DNA of 64,000 bases, taken from Gemmatimonadota bacterium (GTDB taxonomy: Bacteria; Gemmatimonadota; Gemmatimonadetes; Longimicrobiales; Gaopeijiaceae). This document shows positions 17,197 through 26,864 of the stretch, in pieces. The notes under the pieces are model-generated. The model searched no databases, was not told where the DNA came from, and was given only the letters and a program-made list of their open reading frames with translations. A program made the position numbers and the translations under genes. Positions within the stretch are counted from its first letter, which is position 1. Each line of letters begins with the position of its first letter. The stretch is taken from contig VXQO01000162.1 of NCBI GenBank assembly GCA_009838975.1, positions 1 to 64,000 on the forward strand, written 5' to 3'.

Positions 17197-20100
17197 TCAA
17201 CTCCGCACGGCCGCCGCGACCTCGGGCTCCGATTCCGGCCCGGTACGCAACGGTGAGACCAGAATGGGGGAAGAGGTGCTGGCGCGCGAGTCCCCGGTTT
17301 CGGGCTCGGGGTCCTTCCGCCGGAAGAAGCGGACCAGATCGGCGACGAGACTGTACAGGACCGGCACCAGGATCAGCGTCAGGAAGGTGGCGAAGATGAT
17401 GCCGACGATCACCGCCACGGCCATCGGTCCCCACCAGGCCGCCTGCTCCCCGCCCCAGAAGAACTCGGGAGACAGACTGGCAAAGAACCCGAAGAAGTCG
17501 AAGTTGAGGCCGATGGCGAGCGGAACCAGCCCCAGCGCCGTCGTGATCGCGGTGAGCAGGACGGGCCGCAGACGAGTCCTGCCGCCCTTTATCAGCGCCT
17601 CCCGAGTGCCCAGTCCGTCCCGCTTTCTGAGCACGTCGATGTAGTCGATCAGCACAATGGCGTTGTTCACGACAATGCCGGCCAGGGAGATCACCCCTAC
17701 GCCGGTCATGATGATCACGAAGGGCATTTCGAACACCATCAATCCGATCAGAACGCCGATCGTGGACATGATCACCGACGAGAGAATGATCAGCGGCTTT
17801 ACGACGGAGTTGAACTGGGTCACCAGAATCAGGGCGATGAGCATCAGAGCCGCGAGGAAGGCACCGGTCAGGAACGCCATCGCCTCCTCCTGCTCCTGCT
17901 GCTCTCCGGTAAACGCAAGCGTATAGCCGGCAGGGAGCGCATCCGTGAAACCCGCAAGTACGGTCTCCACCTCCTGGCGCACCGCGTTGCTGTTGTATCC
18001 GGCCGCGACTTCAGCGCTGATCGTCGCCATCCGATCCATGTCCTTGCGCCGAATCGAACTGTAGCCCCTGTCGACGGACCATTCGGCGACCGAAAGCAGC
18101 GGAACCTGGCGTCCCTCGGTGAACACGGTAAGCTCTTCGAGCGATGTCAGTTCCCGCCGGTCCTCCTCGCGCAGCCGCACGATGATGTCGTATTCGTCGT
18201 TGCCCGTGCGGTACTTGGCGGCTTCCAGGCCGTTGATGGCACCGCGCACCAGAAAGCCGACCTCGTTCGTGGACAACCCGTAAAGGCTCGCCTTCTCACG
18301 GTCCACCTCCACGCGCAACTCGGGCCGGGCATCCTCCATGTCGCTTTCAAGTCCTACCAGGCGGGGATAGACCTGGGACCGCTCGACCAGATCGACGGCC
18401 TCGGCAGCGAGCGTCTCAAGGAGATCGGGATCCTCTCCGGAGATCTCGATGTTCACCGGTGGTCCGGACGGGGGGCCCTCCGACACCTTGTCGACCCGCA
18501 CTTCCGCTCCCGCCAGGTCCCTGCCGATCGTTTCCTGCATCTCGGCGAGCGTCGCGAAGATATCGAACCGGCGTTCCTGGAAGTCCACCATGCTCAGGGT
18601 GACACGTCCCGCCTCCGGGCCAGACGGGCCGCCCCCACCCATGGGACCGCCTCCGCCGCCGCTCCCTCCCACGGTTGTGACGATGGTCTCCGCATCGACG
18701 ATGCCGGCCAGCCCCTCCACCTCTTCCTTCAGTCGACGCGCGTAGCCGTTCGTCACCGCCGCAGACGTGCCTACGGGCGCCTCGACGGATACGAACAGCA
18801 CGCCCGGTGGAATGTCCTCCGGGAAGTACTCGACCGGGGCCGCGAACCTGCTGTAGAGGAGGATCGTGCCCGCCAGGGCCCCGAACGAAACGAGGAGGAT
18901 GGCCGCACGATTGTTCAGCGACCAGCGCAGCCGCCGCTCATACCAGCCGGCCACGCGCGGGAATCCGTTCGACATGAAGACCCGGCTCATCCGGTCCAGC
19001 AGTCTTGAGTGGAGCAGCCAGACCGCGCCTCCGACAACCACGAAGAGAACGGCCGTCAGCGGATTTGAAAATGCAATCGATGCCAGCACCAGCAGCCCCA
19101 GGACGAGCAGCGTGAGCCGCGCGTTGCGATTGAGCGGACGGCGGCGCCCGCCTTCGCGAACGAGGAAGATCGAGCAGAGGGTGGGCACGATGACGAGGGC
19201 CACGAACAGCGAACTGGTGAGCGTGATGATCAGCGTGAGCGGGAGGTAGCTCATGAAGTCGCCCGCCATGCCCGGCCAGAAGAGCAGCGGTGTGAAGGCG
19301 GCCAGCGTCGTGGCGGTAGCGGCGATCACCGGGACGGCGACCTCTCCCGTGGCCTTCTTGCAGGCGGACTTTCGGTCCCATCCTTCCTCCAGGAAGCGAT
19401 AGATGTTCTCCACGATCACGATCGCGTTGTCGACCAGCATGCCCAGCGCGAGGATCAGCGAGAAGAGGACCACCATGTTCATCGACACGCCCAGGAGTCC
19501 GATCACGATGAACGAGAGGAACATCGAGGTGGGGATCGAGAGCGCGACGAAGATCGATGTGCGCAGACCGAGCACGAAGAGCAGGATTCCGACTATGAGA
19601 ATCAGGCCGGAGATGATGTTGTTCTGGAGGCTGTTCACCATCTGACCGATGTCGTCGGACGTGTCAGAGGTGATGGACACGACCGTGGACGGCGGGAAGA
19701 GCGGGCGCATGGCCTCGATCTCGGCCCTGACGGCGTCCGCAGTGGCGATGATGTTCTCGCCGGAACGCTTCACCACGTCCAGGGTCACGACCGGCTGGTC
19801 CCCCAGTCGCGCGAACGATTCGCGTTCGGTGAATCCGAACTCCACGTCGGCGATGTCCCTGACGTATATGGGCCGGCCCTCGACGGTGGTCACCACCAGA
19901 TCGCCCACGATCGACGGATCATCGAACTCTCCGTCGACGCGCACGAGATACTTCACTCCGTTGACGTCGATGGACCCGCCGGGCACATTCACGTTCTCCT
20001 GCCGGATCGCACTCAGCACATCATCGAACGAAACGTTGTAGTACTGCATTCTGGCGAGGTCGATATCGACCTTGACTTCGCGCTCCAGTCCCCCGCGCAG

Positions 20101-20682
20101 CGCCACCCTGAGTACCGCGGGGATGGACTCGATCCGATCCTGCAGCTCCTCGCCGAGTTCCTTGAGACGCACCAGTCCGTATCCTCCGGACAGATTCACC
20201 TGCATCACCGGCGCATCGGCCATCGAGAACTCGAGGATCATCGGGTCCTCGGCATCGCCCGGAAGCTCGGGCCGAGCCAGGTCCACCTTTTCGCGGACCT
20301 GCTGCAGCGCTTCGTTCAGGTCGACCGACGTCTCGAATTCGACGATGACGCTGGAGTACCCCTCCACGGAGGTGGAGGTAAGCTCCTTGACGTCGGAGAT
20401 CGTGTTCAGCTCCTCCTCGATCTTCCGGGTGACCAGACTCTCCACGTCGGCCGGTGACACGCCGGGGTAGACGGTGTTGACCGCGATCGTCGGGATCTCG
20501 GTCTCGGGAAAGGACTCCTTCGGAATCGCACGATAGGAGAGAAGCCCCGCGATCGTGATGAAAGCGAAGAGCACGATCACCGACGTGGAGTGCTCCACGG
20601 CGACCGAAGTCAGCCAGAACTCCTTGAAGGAGCGATTGTCGCGGCCCTCTCCGGCGCTGCCCCCGTTGCCTGTGGTGCTCAT
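17197..20682 (-). CDS. RND multidrug efflux permease (HAE1/AcrB-like)
   Basis: 1161 residues, longer than AcrB (1049) partly because of a 25-residue N-terminal lead and extra membrane-proximal sequence around 500-560. Twelve transmembrane segments and two large periplasmic loops are evident. The TM4 motif LVDNAIVIVENI keeps the first proton-relay Asp and has Asn at the second. The TM10-11 segment has VVNNAIVLIDYID. The periplasmic loop carries a Gly-rich stretch near residue 670. The protein exports substrates from the periplasm and inner leaflet using the proton gradient. ATG 20682 overlaps the adaptor gene's stop by 4 bases. Substrate range cannot be read. Confidence 0.95.
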   Translation of the reverse strand: MSTTGNGGSAGEGRDNRSFKEFWLTSVAVEHSTSVIVLFAFITIAGLLSYRAIPKESFPETEIPTIAVNTVYPGVSPADVESLVTRKIEEELNTISDVKELTSTSVEGYSSVIVEFETSVDLNEALQQVREKVDLARPELPGDAEDPMILEFSMADAPVMQVNLSGGYGLVRLKELGEELQDRIESIPAVLRVALRGGLEREVKVDIDLARMQYYNVSFDDVLSAIRQENVNVPGGSIDVNGVKYLVRVDGEFDDPSIVGDLVVTTVEGRPIYVRDIADVEFGFTERESFARLGDQPVVTLDVVKRSGENIIATADAVRAEIEAMRPLFPPSTVVSITSDTSDDIGQMVNSLQNNIISGLILIVGILLFVLGLRTSIFVALSIPTSMFLSFIVIGLLGVSMNMVVLFSLILALGMLVDNAIVIVENIYRFLEEGWDRKSACKKATGEVAVPVIAATATTLAAFTPLLFWPGMAGDFMSYLPLTLIITLTSSLFVALVIVPTLCSIFLVREGGRRRPLNRNARLTLLVLGLLVLASIAFSNPLTAVLFVVVGGAVWLLHSRLLDRMSRVFMSNGFPRVAGWYERRLRWSLNNRAAILLVSFGALAGTILLYSRFAAPVEYFPEDIPPGVLFVSVEAPVGTSAAVTNGYARRLKEEVEGLAGIVDAETIVTTVGGSGGGGGPMGGGGPSGPEAGRVTLSMVDFQERRFDIFATLAEMQETIGRDLAGAEVRVDKVSEGPPSGPPVNIEISGEDPDLLETLAAEAVDLVERSQVYPRLVGLESDMEDARPELRVEVDREKASLYGLSTNEVGFLVRGAINGLEAAKYRTGNDEYDIIVRLREEDRRELTSLEELTVFTEGRQVPLLSVAEWSVDRGYSSIRRKDMDRMATISAEVAAGYNSNAVRQEVETVLAGFTDALPAGYTLAFTGEQQEQEEAMAFLTGAFLAALMLIALILVTQFNSVVKPLIILSSVIMSTIGVLIGLMVFEMPFVIIMTGVGVISLAGIVVNNAIVLIDYIDVLRKRDGLGTREALIKGGRTRLRPVLLTAITTALGLVPLAIGLNFDFFGFFASLSPEFFWGGEQAAWWGPMAVAVIVGIIFATFLTLILVPVLYSLVADLVRFFRRKDPEPETGDSRASTSSPILVSPLRTGPESEPEVAAAVRS

Positions 20683-21782
20683 TCCCCGCCCTCCTCCGCG
20701 TCACCGCTGCTCGATACCACTCGGACCCTGTCTCCACCGGTCAGGCCCTGCTGCCCCACGACCACGAGGAGATCACCGGAGTTCACTCCGGACCCCACCA
20801 CGATGTCATTGCCCTGGCTCACGGCCACCTCGACCGTGCGCGCTTCGGCGCGCGCGTCGTCACCCGCGCCTTCGACCACAAAGACCACGTACCCCTCCTC
20901 CATCGCTACCAACGCCTGCTGGGGCACGACGAGAGCGTCGGCGATCTCTTCCTGGACAACCGAGATCTCGGCGATCATCCCGGACTTGATCACGCCGCCA
21001 GGATTGGGAAGATCCAGTTCGATGGGGAAAGTGCGGCTTTCGGGGTCCACCACGGCACCTACATACGTGACTTCACCCTCGTAGACTTCATCGCCCAGCG
21101 CATCGAACGAGACGGATGCCCTGGCCCCGACGGGCAGCGCCAGCGCGTACCGCTCGGGTGCCCCGGCCGTGATCCTGATCGTATCGGTCTGGACGATGCG
21201 CGCGACCGGCGTACCCGGCGATACCATGGCTCCAATCTCGACGAGGCGGTCGTCGAGGACGCCGCTGATCGGTGCCGCTACGGTCGTTCGCGCAAGCCGC
21301 TCCTCGAGGGCGGTCAGGTTGCCCCGGGCCTGCTCCGCATTGTACTGGGCTTCGTAGTAGCCGAGCTCCGAACCGATGCTGTCCTGCTCGTACAGCCGCT
21401 TCGTGCGCTCCCACACCTCCCTGGCATACTCGGCCTGGGCCGTCGCCGCCTGCACCTGGGCGCGGAGAATCGCGTCGTCGAACTGCAGAATGGTCTGTCC
21501 CGCGCGCACGGGACGTCCCTTCTCCCTGACGATCCGGCGGAGAATACCCGCCTCCTCGGCCGAAATGACCACGTCGCGCATGGCCATGGCGACTCCCGGC
21601 AGGCGGATGACCCGGGTAAAGCCGCGCGGCTCCAGCCGCTCCACCTCGACGTTGACCACCCGCCTGTATCCTTCGTCCGAGCTCGCCGCGGCAGGTGCGC
21701 CTCCCGCACCCATTCCATCGCAAGCCGCGATGGATCCGGTCGCCAGGACTGCAACCAGCCCGGCCCGCAGATTCCCGATCAT
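20679..21782 (-). CDS. RND efflux periplasmic adaptor (membrane fusion protein)
   Basis: 367 residues with an N-terminal signal of lipoprotein type (ATGSIAACDG). The HlyD/AcrA layout is present: a beta-barrel strand region, a split lipoyl half (GRPVRAGQTILQFDD), an alpha-helical hairpin (about 110-165), the second lipoyl half (VAAPISGVLDDRLVEIGAMV) and the beta-barrel. It bridges the permease to the outer membrane channel. It lies 42 bases after the TolC-like gene and overlaps the permease gene by 4 bases, so all three components are made from one operon. Confidence 0.94.
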   Translation of the reverse strand: MIGNLRAGLVAVLATGSIAACDGMGAGGAPAAASSDEGYRRVVNVEVERLEPRGFTRVIRLPGVAMAMRDVVISAEEAGILRRIVREKGRPVRAGQTILQFDDAILRAQVQAATAQAEYAREVWERTKRLYEQDSIGSELGYYEAQYNAEQARGNLTALEERLARTTVAAPISGVLDDRLVEIGAMVSPGTPVARIVQTDTIRITAGAPERYALALPVGARASVSFDALGDEVYEGEVTYVGAVVDPESRTFPIELDLPNPGGVIKSGMIAEISVVQEEIADALVVPQQALVAMEEGYVVFVVEGAGDDARAEARTVEVAVSQGNDIVVGSGVNSGDLLVVVGQQGLTGGDRVRVVSSSGDAEEGGE

Positions 21783-21824
21783 GGTGACCTCCTCACACTC
21801 CTGATTCTATCCTCAACCCATCCG

Positions 21825-23321
21825 TCAGTGTCCGCCGCCGTCCCCGTTACCCCAGTGCTCCAAATCGACGATCGGAACCTGTCCCGCCGCCTCGTCGAGC
21901 CTGGCCCGTGCGGCAAGATAGTCGTACACCGCCTGAGCGTAGTTGAATTCGCTTTGACGGAGCGCCACTTCCGCGTCCGTCAACTCCAGTTGGCTCGCAA
22001 GTCCCTCGCGATACTGGGCGCTGGCGATCTCGTAGCCGCGACCGGCCTGGGACACCGCGAGACTCTGGGCGCCCGTCCTGTCCCGGGCCTCACGTACCTC
22101 GTCCACCAGGTTGCGCAGCTGTATCTCCGCCTGGTCCACTGCGATATCGGTCTGCGTCCGTGCCTGCCGCAACGCCATCTCACGCTGTTCGATCCTCGCT
22201 TCGCGACGGAAGCCCGAGAATATCGGAAAGCTCACGCGGAGTCCGATCTGTTTCGTCGATCCGCGCTGCAGATTGGTGCCGAAGAAGTCCGGCACCCCGT
22301 TCTGCTGGGCAGCCAGGCCATAGGTTCCGAAAGCCGAAACGCTGGGGAGATAGTCGACCTGTTCGATTCGAACCTCCGTCTCCCGGAGGGTCTCCGTGAT
22401 CTCGAGCTGGCGAATGTCCGAACGACGGACGGCGCCCCTGCTCACGAACTCCATCACATCGGTCCCCTCGCCGACATCGACTCCGGCGAAGGCGAGGATG
22501 TCCCGATTGGCGGGTGAATTGGCGTCGAATCTGTCCAGATCGATCCGGGCCAGTTCTCCTGCCACGTCAAACATGATCTCCGGGGCGAGGGCCATCTCGG
22601 ATGCGATCGTTCTCCGCGCGGCGCTGCGACGATTCTCCGCCCGCTTGAGATTCGGTTCCAGGTTGGCGAGTTCGACTTCGAGCCGTAGCACGTCGTAGTA
22701 CTCGGCGAGGCCGGCCTCCTGCATCGCACGCGTCTCTTCGAGGGACTTCCTGACGCGCTCGATCGAATTCTCGGTCAATCTGACCTCTTCCTGAGCGAGG
22801 AGGAGATCGTAGACGGCGATTCGGACCCGTGTCACCACCTGCTGGCTCCTGCCGCGCAGGGCTTCCTCCTGGAGCCCGCGGAATCGGGACGCGGCGCCCA
22901 CCCCGACAAAAACGCGGGGGTCTATCAGGGATTGCTCCGCGCTCACCGAGAGGTTCCAGAGGTTGTCGGCCCCGAACTGTACGGGGATGAAGTCACCTTC
23001 CGATGCTGTGGGATCGAAGATCTGTGCCGGCAGAAAGCTGACCTGTGGAGCGACGTTGCGGGTGTAGGACGACGACAGATCCAGGCTCGGGTAGACGTCG
23101 GCCCAGGCCTCGGAGACCTGTCCTTCGGCGACGCCCACCTGATAGCGGGCGTCCAGCACATCCCGGTTCCGATCGACGGCCAACCGTGCGACGGTACTCA
23201 GGAAGACGGGGCCGTCCCCCAGTACATCCTCGGGCGAGCGTTGCTGCGCCATCGCGGTACCGACGGTGCTGAACAGCGTCGCCAGGACAACCGCGGACCT
23301 TCCCGCGAGCCGACCGCGCAT
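21825..23321 (-). CDS. TolC family outer membrane efflux protein
   Basis: 498 residues from ATG 23321, which begins a good signal peptide (MRGRLAGRSAVVLATLFSTV ending GTAMA/QQ) and has GGGGAG about 9 bases upstream. ATG 23372, with GGAGGT only 3 bases before it, is a possible longer start. The body has the duplicated TolC pattern: long amphipathic helices (for example YEIASAQYREGLASQLELTD) alternating with beta segments. It supplies the outer-membrane exit duct of the RND pump and is the first gene of the efflux operon. Confidence 0.93.
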   Translation of the reverse strand: MRGRLAGRSAVVLATLFSTVGTAMAQQRSPEDVLGDGPVFLSTVARLAVDRNRDVLDARYQVGVAEGQVSEAWADVYPSLDLSSSYTRNVAPQVSFLPAQIFDPTASEGDFIPVQFGADNLWNLSVSAEQSLIDPRVFVGVGAASRFRGLQEEALRGRSQQVVTRVRIAVYDLLLAQEEVRLTENSIERVRKSLEETRAMQEAGLAEYYDVLRLEVELANLEPNLKRAENRRSAARRTIASEMALAPEIMFDVAGELARIDLDRFDANSPANRDILAFAGVDVGEGTDVMEFVSRGAVRRSDIRQLEITETLRETEVRIEQVDYLPSVSAFGTYGLAAQQNGVPDFFGTNLQRGSTKQIGLRVSFPIFSGFRREARIEQREMALRQARTQTDIAVDQAEIQLRNLVDEVREARDRTGAQSLAVSQAGRGYEIASAQYREGLASQLELTDAEVALRQSEFNYAQAVYDYLAARARLDEAAGQVPIVDLEHWGNGDGGGH

Positions 23322-23597
23322 CGCCCGACTCTCCCCCACCAGCCACTGCACCCCACCTGCCGATCCATGCATGAAACCTCCACCGAATCTTCGCGCGCTT
23401 CTTCCGCCCCACCGCGTCGTGAAACCGGGATCGCGCCCCTTCCCGGGCAACGAGAGCTGCGGTGTTGAGACCGCCTTTCTGCAGCCATAATGTCTCACAC
23501 ACCAGACTCATATGACACCCGGCCCGACGTTTTCGTTGAGAATCGACTGGACTATCGTGTGAATCGCGGGTTTTCCGCCGGTTTTCGCCCAACGGTA

Positions 23598-23626
23598 TTG
23601 ACGGGAACGTTCCATCCCGGTAGGCT
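23598..23626 (+). promoter_or_regulatory. Probable promoter of the cold-shock gene
   Basis: TTGACG (23598-23603), a 17-base spacer and TAGGCT (23621-23626) predict a start near 23633 and a 5' UTR of about 56 bases, modest for a csp transcript. Confidence 0.5.
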
Positions 23627-23688
23627 GTTTCGCGTGAGTCCGGCGGCACGCGCCGGTAGAGACTACAGTTGCCTAGAAGGAGCAGAGG

Positions 23689-23907
23689 ATGCGGACCACG
23701 GGTACCGTGAAGTGGTTCAACGACGCCAAGGGATTCGGATTCATCAGCCCGGAGGCCGGGGAGAGGGACTGTTTCGTCCACTACTCCTCGATCGAGGGAG
23801 AGGGTTTCCGAAGCCTCACTGAGGGAGACCAGGTCGAGTTCGACATGGTGAACGGGCCGAAAGGGCCTGCTGCGGAGAACGTGGTCCGCGTCGGGGCTAT
23901 GGCATAG
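23689..23907 (+). CDS. csp: Cold-shock domain protein (CspA family)
   Basis: 72 residues, a single OB-fold cold-shock domain. Both RNA-binding motifs are intact: RNP1 KGFGFISPE and RNP2 DCFVHYSSI, plus the N-terminal [11 protein letters not shown]. Such proteins bind single-stranded RNA or DNA and melt RNA structure. The AGAAGGAG site a few bases upstream fixes the start. It is a single-gene unit, with its own promoter upstream and a strong intrinsic terminator 32 bases downstream. Confidence 0.97.
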   Translation: MRTTGTVKWFNDAKGFGFISPEAGERDCFVHYSSIEGEGFRSLTEGDQVEFDMVNGPKGPAAENVVRVGAMA

Positions 23908-23938
23908 CTTCCAGAAAGACCAGCTCCACATTCCAATG

Positions 23939-23977
23939 GAAGAAGCCGGCGGGGCAGCCCCGCCGGCTTCTTCTTTT
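23939..23977 (+). terminator. Strong intrinsic terminator after csp
   Basis: A 17-bp perfect GC-rich stem (23939-23955 with 23957-23973) around a single central base is followed by TTTT. The A-rich 5' flank of the stem could let it also terminate minus-strand transcription arriving from 24008. Confidence 0.92.
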
Positions 23978-24007
23978 GCGAGGGTCGCTCGCAATACGAC
24001 TCCCCGG

Positions 24008-24505
24008 TCAGGCGCCAAAGAATGCCGCGTGCCAGCGCTCGCTGGCAGGCCCCTCCCAGCATCCGTTCCGCAATTGCGCCAACTCCGTGATCGAGTTGTC
24101 GAAAACCACCGATGCGGGCGTGACTGTTCCAGCTTTGGCCAGCGACCGGAATTCCGGTCGTGAGGCTTTCCTGATGCGATCTCGCCCGTCCCGGTACCAC
24201 ACGGCTTCGTTGCCCAGAAAACGTACTCCAAGCCGATGCTCCATCTCCCCCAGAACGTGCACCAGCGCGTCGATCGAACAACCTGAAGGGGATGTGGCAT
24301 TCACGTCGGCACCGACGATCAGGAATCGTCCGTAGCACCACGCGCGACCCGCTCGAAGCGGCGCTCCGTGGGCAGCCCATCCCGATATGAAGTCGTCGAC
24401 GGCTTCGAGAAAGACCCCGGTCTCGGCGCGGTCGAGTTCCCGCTCCGCCCCGAAAACCCAGACGCGGGCGTCGCCCGGGAAGCCGTCCAGTGCCGGGAGC
24501 TTCAC
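24008..24505 (-). CDS. Conserved cytoplasmic protein (often mislabelled ABC transporter ATPase)
   Basis: 165 residues starting at GTG 24505, where GTGA overlaps the stop of the AI-2E-type permease gene. Recognisable segments are FPGDARVWVFGAERELDRAE, FISGWAAHGAPLRAG, YGRFLIVGADV and SGCSIDALVH. These match a family common in Bacteroidota that databases tend to name ABC transporter ATPase although it has no Walker motifs. None are seen here either. A single conserved Cys occurs in the SGCSID motif. The function is unknown; coupling to the permease gene is the only context. Confidence 0.78.
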   Translation of the reverse strand: MKLPALDGFPGDARVWVFGAERELDRAETGVFLEAVDDFISGWAAHGAPLRAGRAWCYGRFLIVGADVNATSPSGCSIDALVHVLGEMEHRLGVRFLGNEAVWYRDGRDRIRKASRPEFRSLAKAGTVTPASVVFDNSITELAQLRNGCWEGPASERWHAAFFGA

Positions 24506-25611
24506 GATGGGTTGGCGGAGCGCACCAGCGCGTCCTCTGGAGGATTCTTGTCGATCAGCACCGCTATCCATCGCAGGTCCTTCGTATTCTCCAGCATGAT
24601 CTTGACAACCATGGTGAGCGGTACCGAGAGAAGTGCACCGACCGGTCCCCACAACCACCCCCAGAACACCAGGGACAGGATGACGACGAGGGTCGACATG
24701 CCGAGGCGCCGCCCCTGCAGCGTGGGTTCTATCCAGTTGCCCAGGATGAGGTTGACCGCCACGTAGCCCAGACCTACGATCGCCGCCCCCTGGATATCGA
24801 TGCCCACAAACGTCGCCGTCACGGGATCCACTTGCACTAGCGCGAGCGCGATGGCCGGCACGGAAGCGATGATCGATCCGATCGTCGGAACATAGTTGAG
24901 GATGAAGGCGATCAGCCCGAAGAGAACCGGCAGGTCCAGTCCCATCATCCAAGTCCACAGTCCCAGGAGCACACCGGTGCACAGGCTGACCAGGGTCTTG
25001 ATGACGAGATAGCCCTGAACCTCGTCGATGATCTTGCGGTAGCGCTTGTCCGAAGCCAGCGCGTCCCCGGAGATCGCGCTCAGCTTGCGAGGGAGGACCG
25101 CAGCTTCACCCAGCGCGAACACGAGGATCAGGAAGACCAGGAATGTGCTTGAAAGGAAGGACAGTGCCAAGGTGGTCGCCCCGGTGGCGAGCGTCGTCAG
25201 CGTCGCCACGTTCAGCACACTGCGAATCGCCTCCCGCAACTCGCCCTCGCCGACGAAGGGTACCCACGACTCGATCTGCTGAACCCATGAATCCAGGTGG
25301 GGCCTGATCGCGTCGATCTGCAGCAGGATCTGGGTCTGAAGGGCCTGCAGCTGCTGGCTGCCTACGAGGATCAGGAGGCCGAACACTCCCGCGGCCGCAA
25401 GCACCGTCATCAGAATGGCCAGGTTCAGCGGCACGCGCCTCCTGGCCAGCCAGTAGACCAGCGGCAGACAGATGACCGCGAGGAACCCCGCCAGGGCGAC
25501 GGGCAGAAGGATAGGTTCTGCGAAGCGCAGGCCCTGGGTCAGGATGAACGCGGCCGCGAGGGTGATCAGGAACCGCAGGCCTGGATTCTGATCGGACTGA
25601 TCTAGGACCAT
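24502..25611 (-). CDS. AI-2E family transporter (PerM/YdiK-like permease)
   Basis: 369 residues with about eight transmembrane segments in the characteristic 2+1+5 pattern, a central soluble stretch (residues 100-165) and the C-terminal family signature (NYVPTIGSIIASVPAI and later GNWIEPTLQGRRLGMSTLVV). Some members export AI-2 or act as sodium/proton antiporters; the role of this one is open. ATG 25611 is preferred to an upstream frame start at 25686, which would run into the divergent release-factor-like gene starting at 25649. It is translationally coupled to the downstream gene at 24505. Confidence 0.9.
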   Translation of the reverse strand: MVLDQSDQNPGLRFLITLAAAFILTQGLRFAEPILLPVALAGFLAVICLPLVYWLARRRVPLNLAILMTVLAAAGVFGLLILVGSQQLQALQTQILLQIDAIRPHLDSWVQQIESWVPFVGEGELREAIRSVLNVATLTTLATGATTLALSFLSSTFLVFLILVFALGEAAVLPRKLSAISGDALASDKRYRKIIDEVQGYLVIKTLVSLCTGVLLGLWTWMMGLDLPVLFGLIAFILNYVPTIGSIIASVPAIALALVQVDPVTATFVGIDIQGAAIVGLGYVAVNLILGNWIEPTLQGRRLGMSTLVVILSLVFWGWLWGPVGALLSVPLTMVVKIMLENTKDLRWIAVLIDKNPPEDALVRSANPS

Positions 25612-25648
25612 CTCGCTCGTCTCAAATGGTTTTTCGTAGCTTGAGTCT

Positions 25649-26056
25649 ATGGACAACCCGCCGTCTCGAAAACCCCCCGGTGTCACTGCCGATCGCGAGC
25701 CCGAGGATACGCCCCGGACACGGAACGACGCCGACCTCCTCGGTCAGTGCCGCGTGGACACCTTTCGCTCCGGAGGCCCGGGCGGACAGCACCGGAACAA
25801 GGTCGAGTCCGGGATACGGCTGACGCATCTGCCGACGGGAGTCGTGGTCGTCTCGCGGGGGCACCGGTCCCAACACCGCAATCGGCAGGACGCTTTGCGC
25901 CGATTGCGTACGGAGCTGGAACGCCGAACCGGGAGAGAGAAGCCCCGCATTCCCACGTCCGTCCCGAGGGCCCAGCGCGAGAAGCGGCTGGAGGGAAAGA
26001 AGAAGCGTGCCAGGGTCAAGCTGATGAGGAAGAAACCCGATCCCGACGATCACTAA
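25649..26056 (+). CDS. Peptide chain release factor-like protein (stand-alone GGQ domain)
   Basis: 135 residues. It has the peptidyl-tRNA hydrolysis motif in [18 protein letters not shown], followed by RSQHRNR and a basic C-terminal tail ([18 protein letters not shown]) like that of ArfB/YaeJ. There is no codon-recognition domain. Such proteins bind the ribosomal A site, the tail entering the empty mRNA channel, and release stalled peptides. The head resembles true release factors (GGPGGQ) rather than ArfB (GAGGQ), so assignment to a ribosome-rescue subfamily is tentative. Confidence 0.87.
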   Translation: MDNPPSRKPPGVTADREPEDTPRTRNDADLLGQCRVDTFRSGGPGGQHRNKVESGIRLTHLPTGVVVVSRGHRSQHRNRQDALRRLRTELERRTGREKPRIPTSVPRAQREKRLEGKKKRARVKLMRKKPDPDDH

Positions 26057-26086
26057 GCGCGACGGGCGGTCGCCGGTCGCGTCGCC

Positions 26087-26857
26087 TCAGCAGACGATCG
26101 GGAGCAGGGGGCGTTGCCGCACCGCTGTGCCCTCCACGTAGGTGTTGGTGTACACGCGAATCTGTCCGCATCCCCGGATGACCTCCACGCGGTAGATCGC
26201 GGTCGTGGGCAGCGAAGCCAGCTCCTCCACGCCGCCGAAGGCCGGGGCGTCGTCGATGTAGATCCGGGGGCGCTGCGCCATCGTGCCACGGGTGCGAATG
26301 CAATTGAGGCGCTGGCCGAAGATGCTGGTCCCGGAGTTGTCCTCGAAGCACGGAACGAACTCGAACGCCGGCTGGCTGTGGAGGTATTCGGCGACGTTCA
26401 GGTCCGGCGCCGACTTCAGTTCAGGCTCACTCCATGTGTTGGTGACATACGGCAGTTCCCGCAGCCGGGTCTCCAGCCGGTCCACATAGACTTCGAGCCC
26501 CTCGAGCACCACGGGCTTGGGGATCAGTACGACTTCCGTGAACTGCCCGTCCCGGATGTCCAGCACCTGGTAGAGATCCGCGTAGCCGATGCGCGTGACC
26601 GAAACCTGACTCGGGCCGGGCGGTACACCCGCGATCCTGAACCGGCCATCGGCGCCGGTGATCCCGACGATCCTCGATCCGTCCGGGCGCAAGGTCTCGG
26701 TGAGCCGGACGACGGCACCCTCGACCGGCTCGCCCCAATACGTGTCGATCACCTGACCTGCGAAGGTTGCTGCGGCGCCCGCCTGGGCCCTGGCCTCCGC
26801 GGCCGGTAAGATCGCCGCCAGAATCGCGAACCAGGAGAAGAGGAGCCTGTACGACAC
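26087..26857 (-). CDS. Secreted carboxypeptidase-regulatory/plug-like domain protein, barrel-less
   Basis: 256 residues. A signal peptide ends near ARAQA. A carboxypeptidase-regulatory-like beta-sandwich follows (about 32-112; GQVIDTYWGEPVEGAVVRL). The second half resembles a TonB-receptor plug (PRIYIDDAPAFGG, AIYRVEVIRG) but the protein stops with no beta-barrel. Four Cys (two pairs) are in the C-terminal half. It follows the peroxiredoxin gene by 7 bases. A paralogue-like protein with the same architecture is at 27413-28444. Confidence 0.75.
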   Translation of the reverse strand: MSYRLLFSWFAILAAILPAAEARAQAGAAATFAGQVIDTYWGEPVEGAVVRLTETLRPDGSRIVGITGADGRFRIAGVPPGPSQVSVTRIGYADLYQVLDIRDGQFTEVVLIPKPVVLEGLEVYVDRLETRLRELPYVTNTWSEPELKSAPDLNVAEYLHSQPAFEFVPCFEDNSGTSIFGQRLNCIRTRGTMAQRPRIYIDDAPAFGGVEELASLPTTAIYRVEVIRGCGQIRVYTNTYVEGTAVRQRPLLPIVC

Positions 26858-26864
26858 GGCAGGA

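Noticed and set aside
17197-20682. Loss of the RND proton relay (Asp-Asn instead of Asp-Asp in TM4)
   Set aside because: One Asp is kept and Asp-Asn or single-Asp forms are common in functional RND pumps, so this is not evidence of an inactive protein.
23490-23822. Plus-strand frame overlapping the csp start
   Set aside because: Different frame from the conserved cold-shock domain and no supporting start signals.
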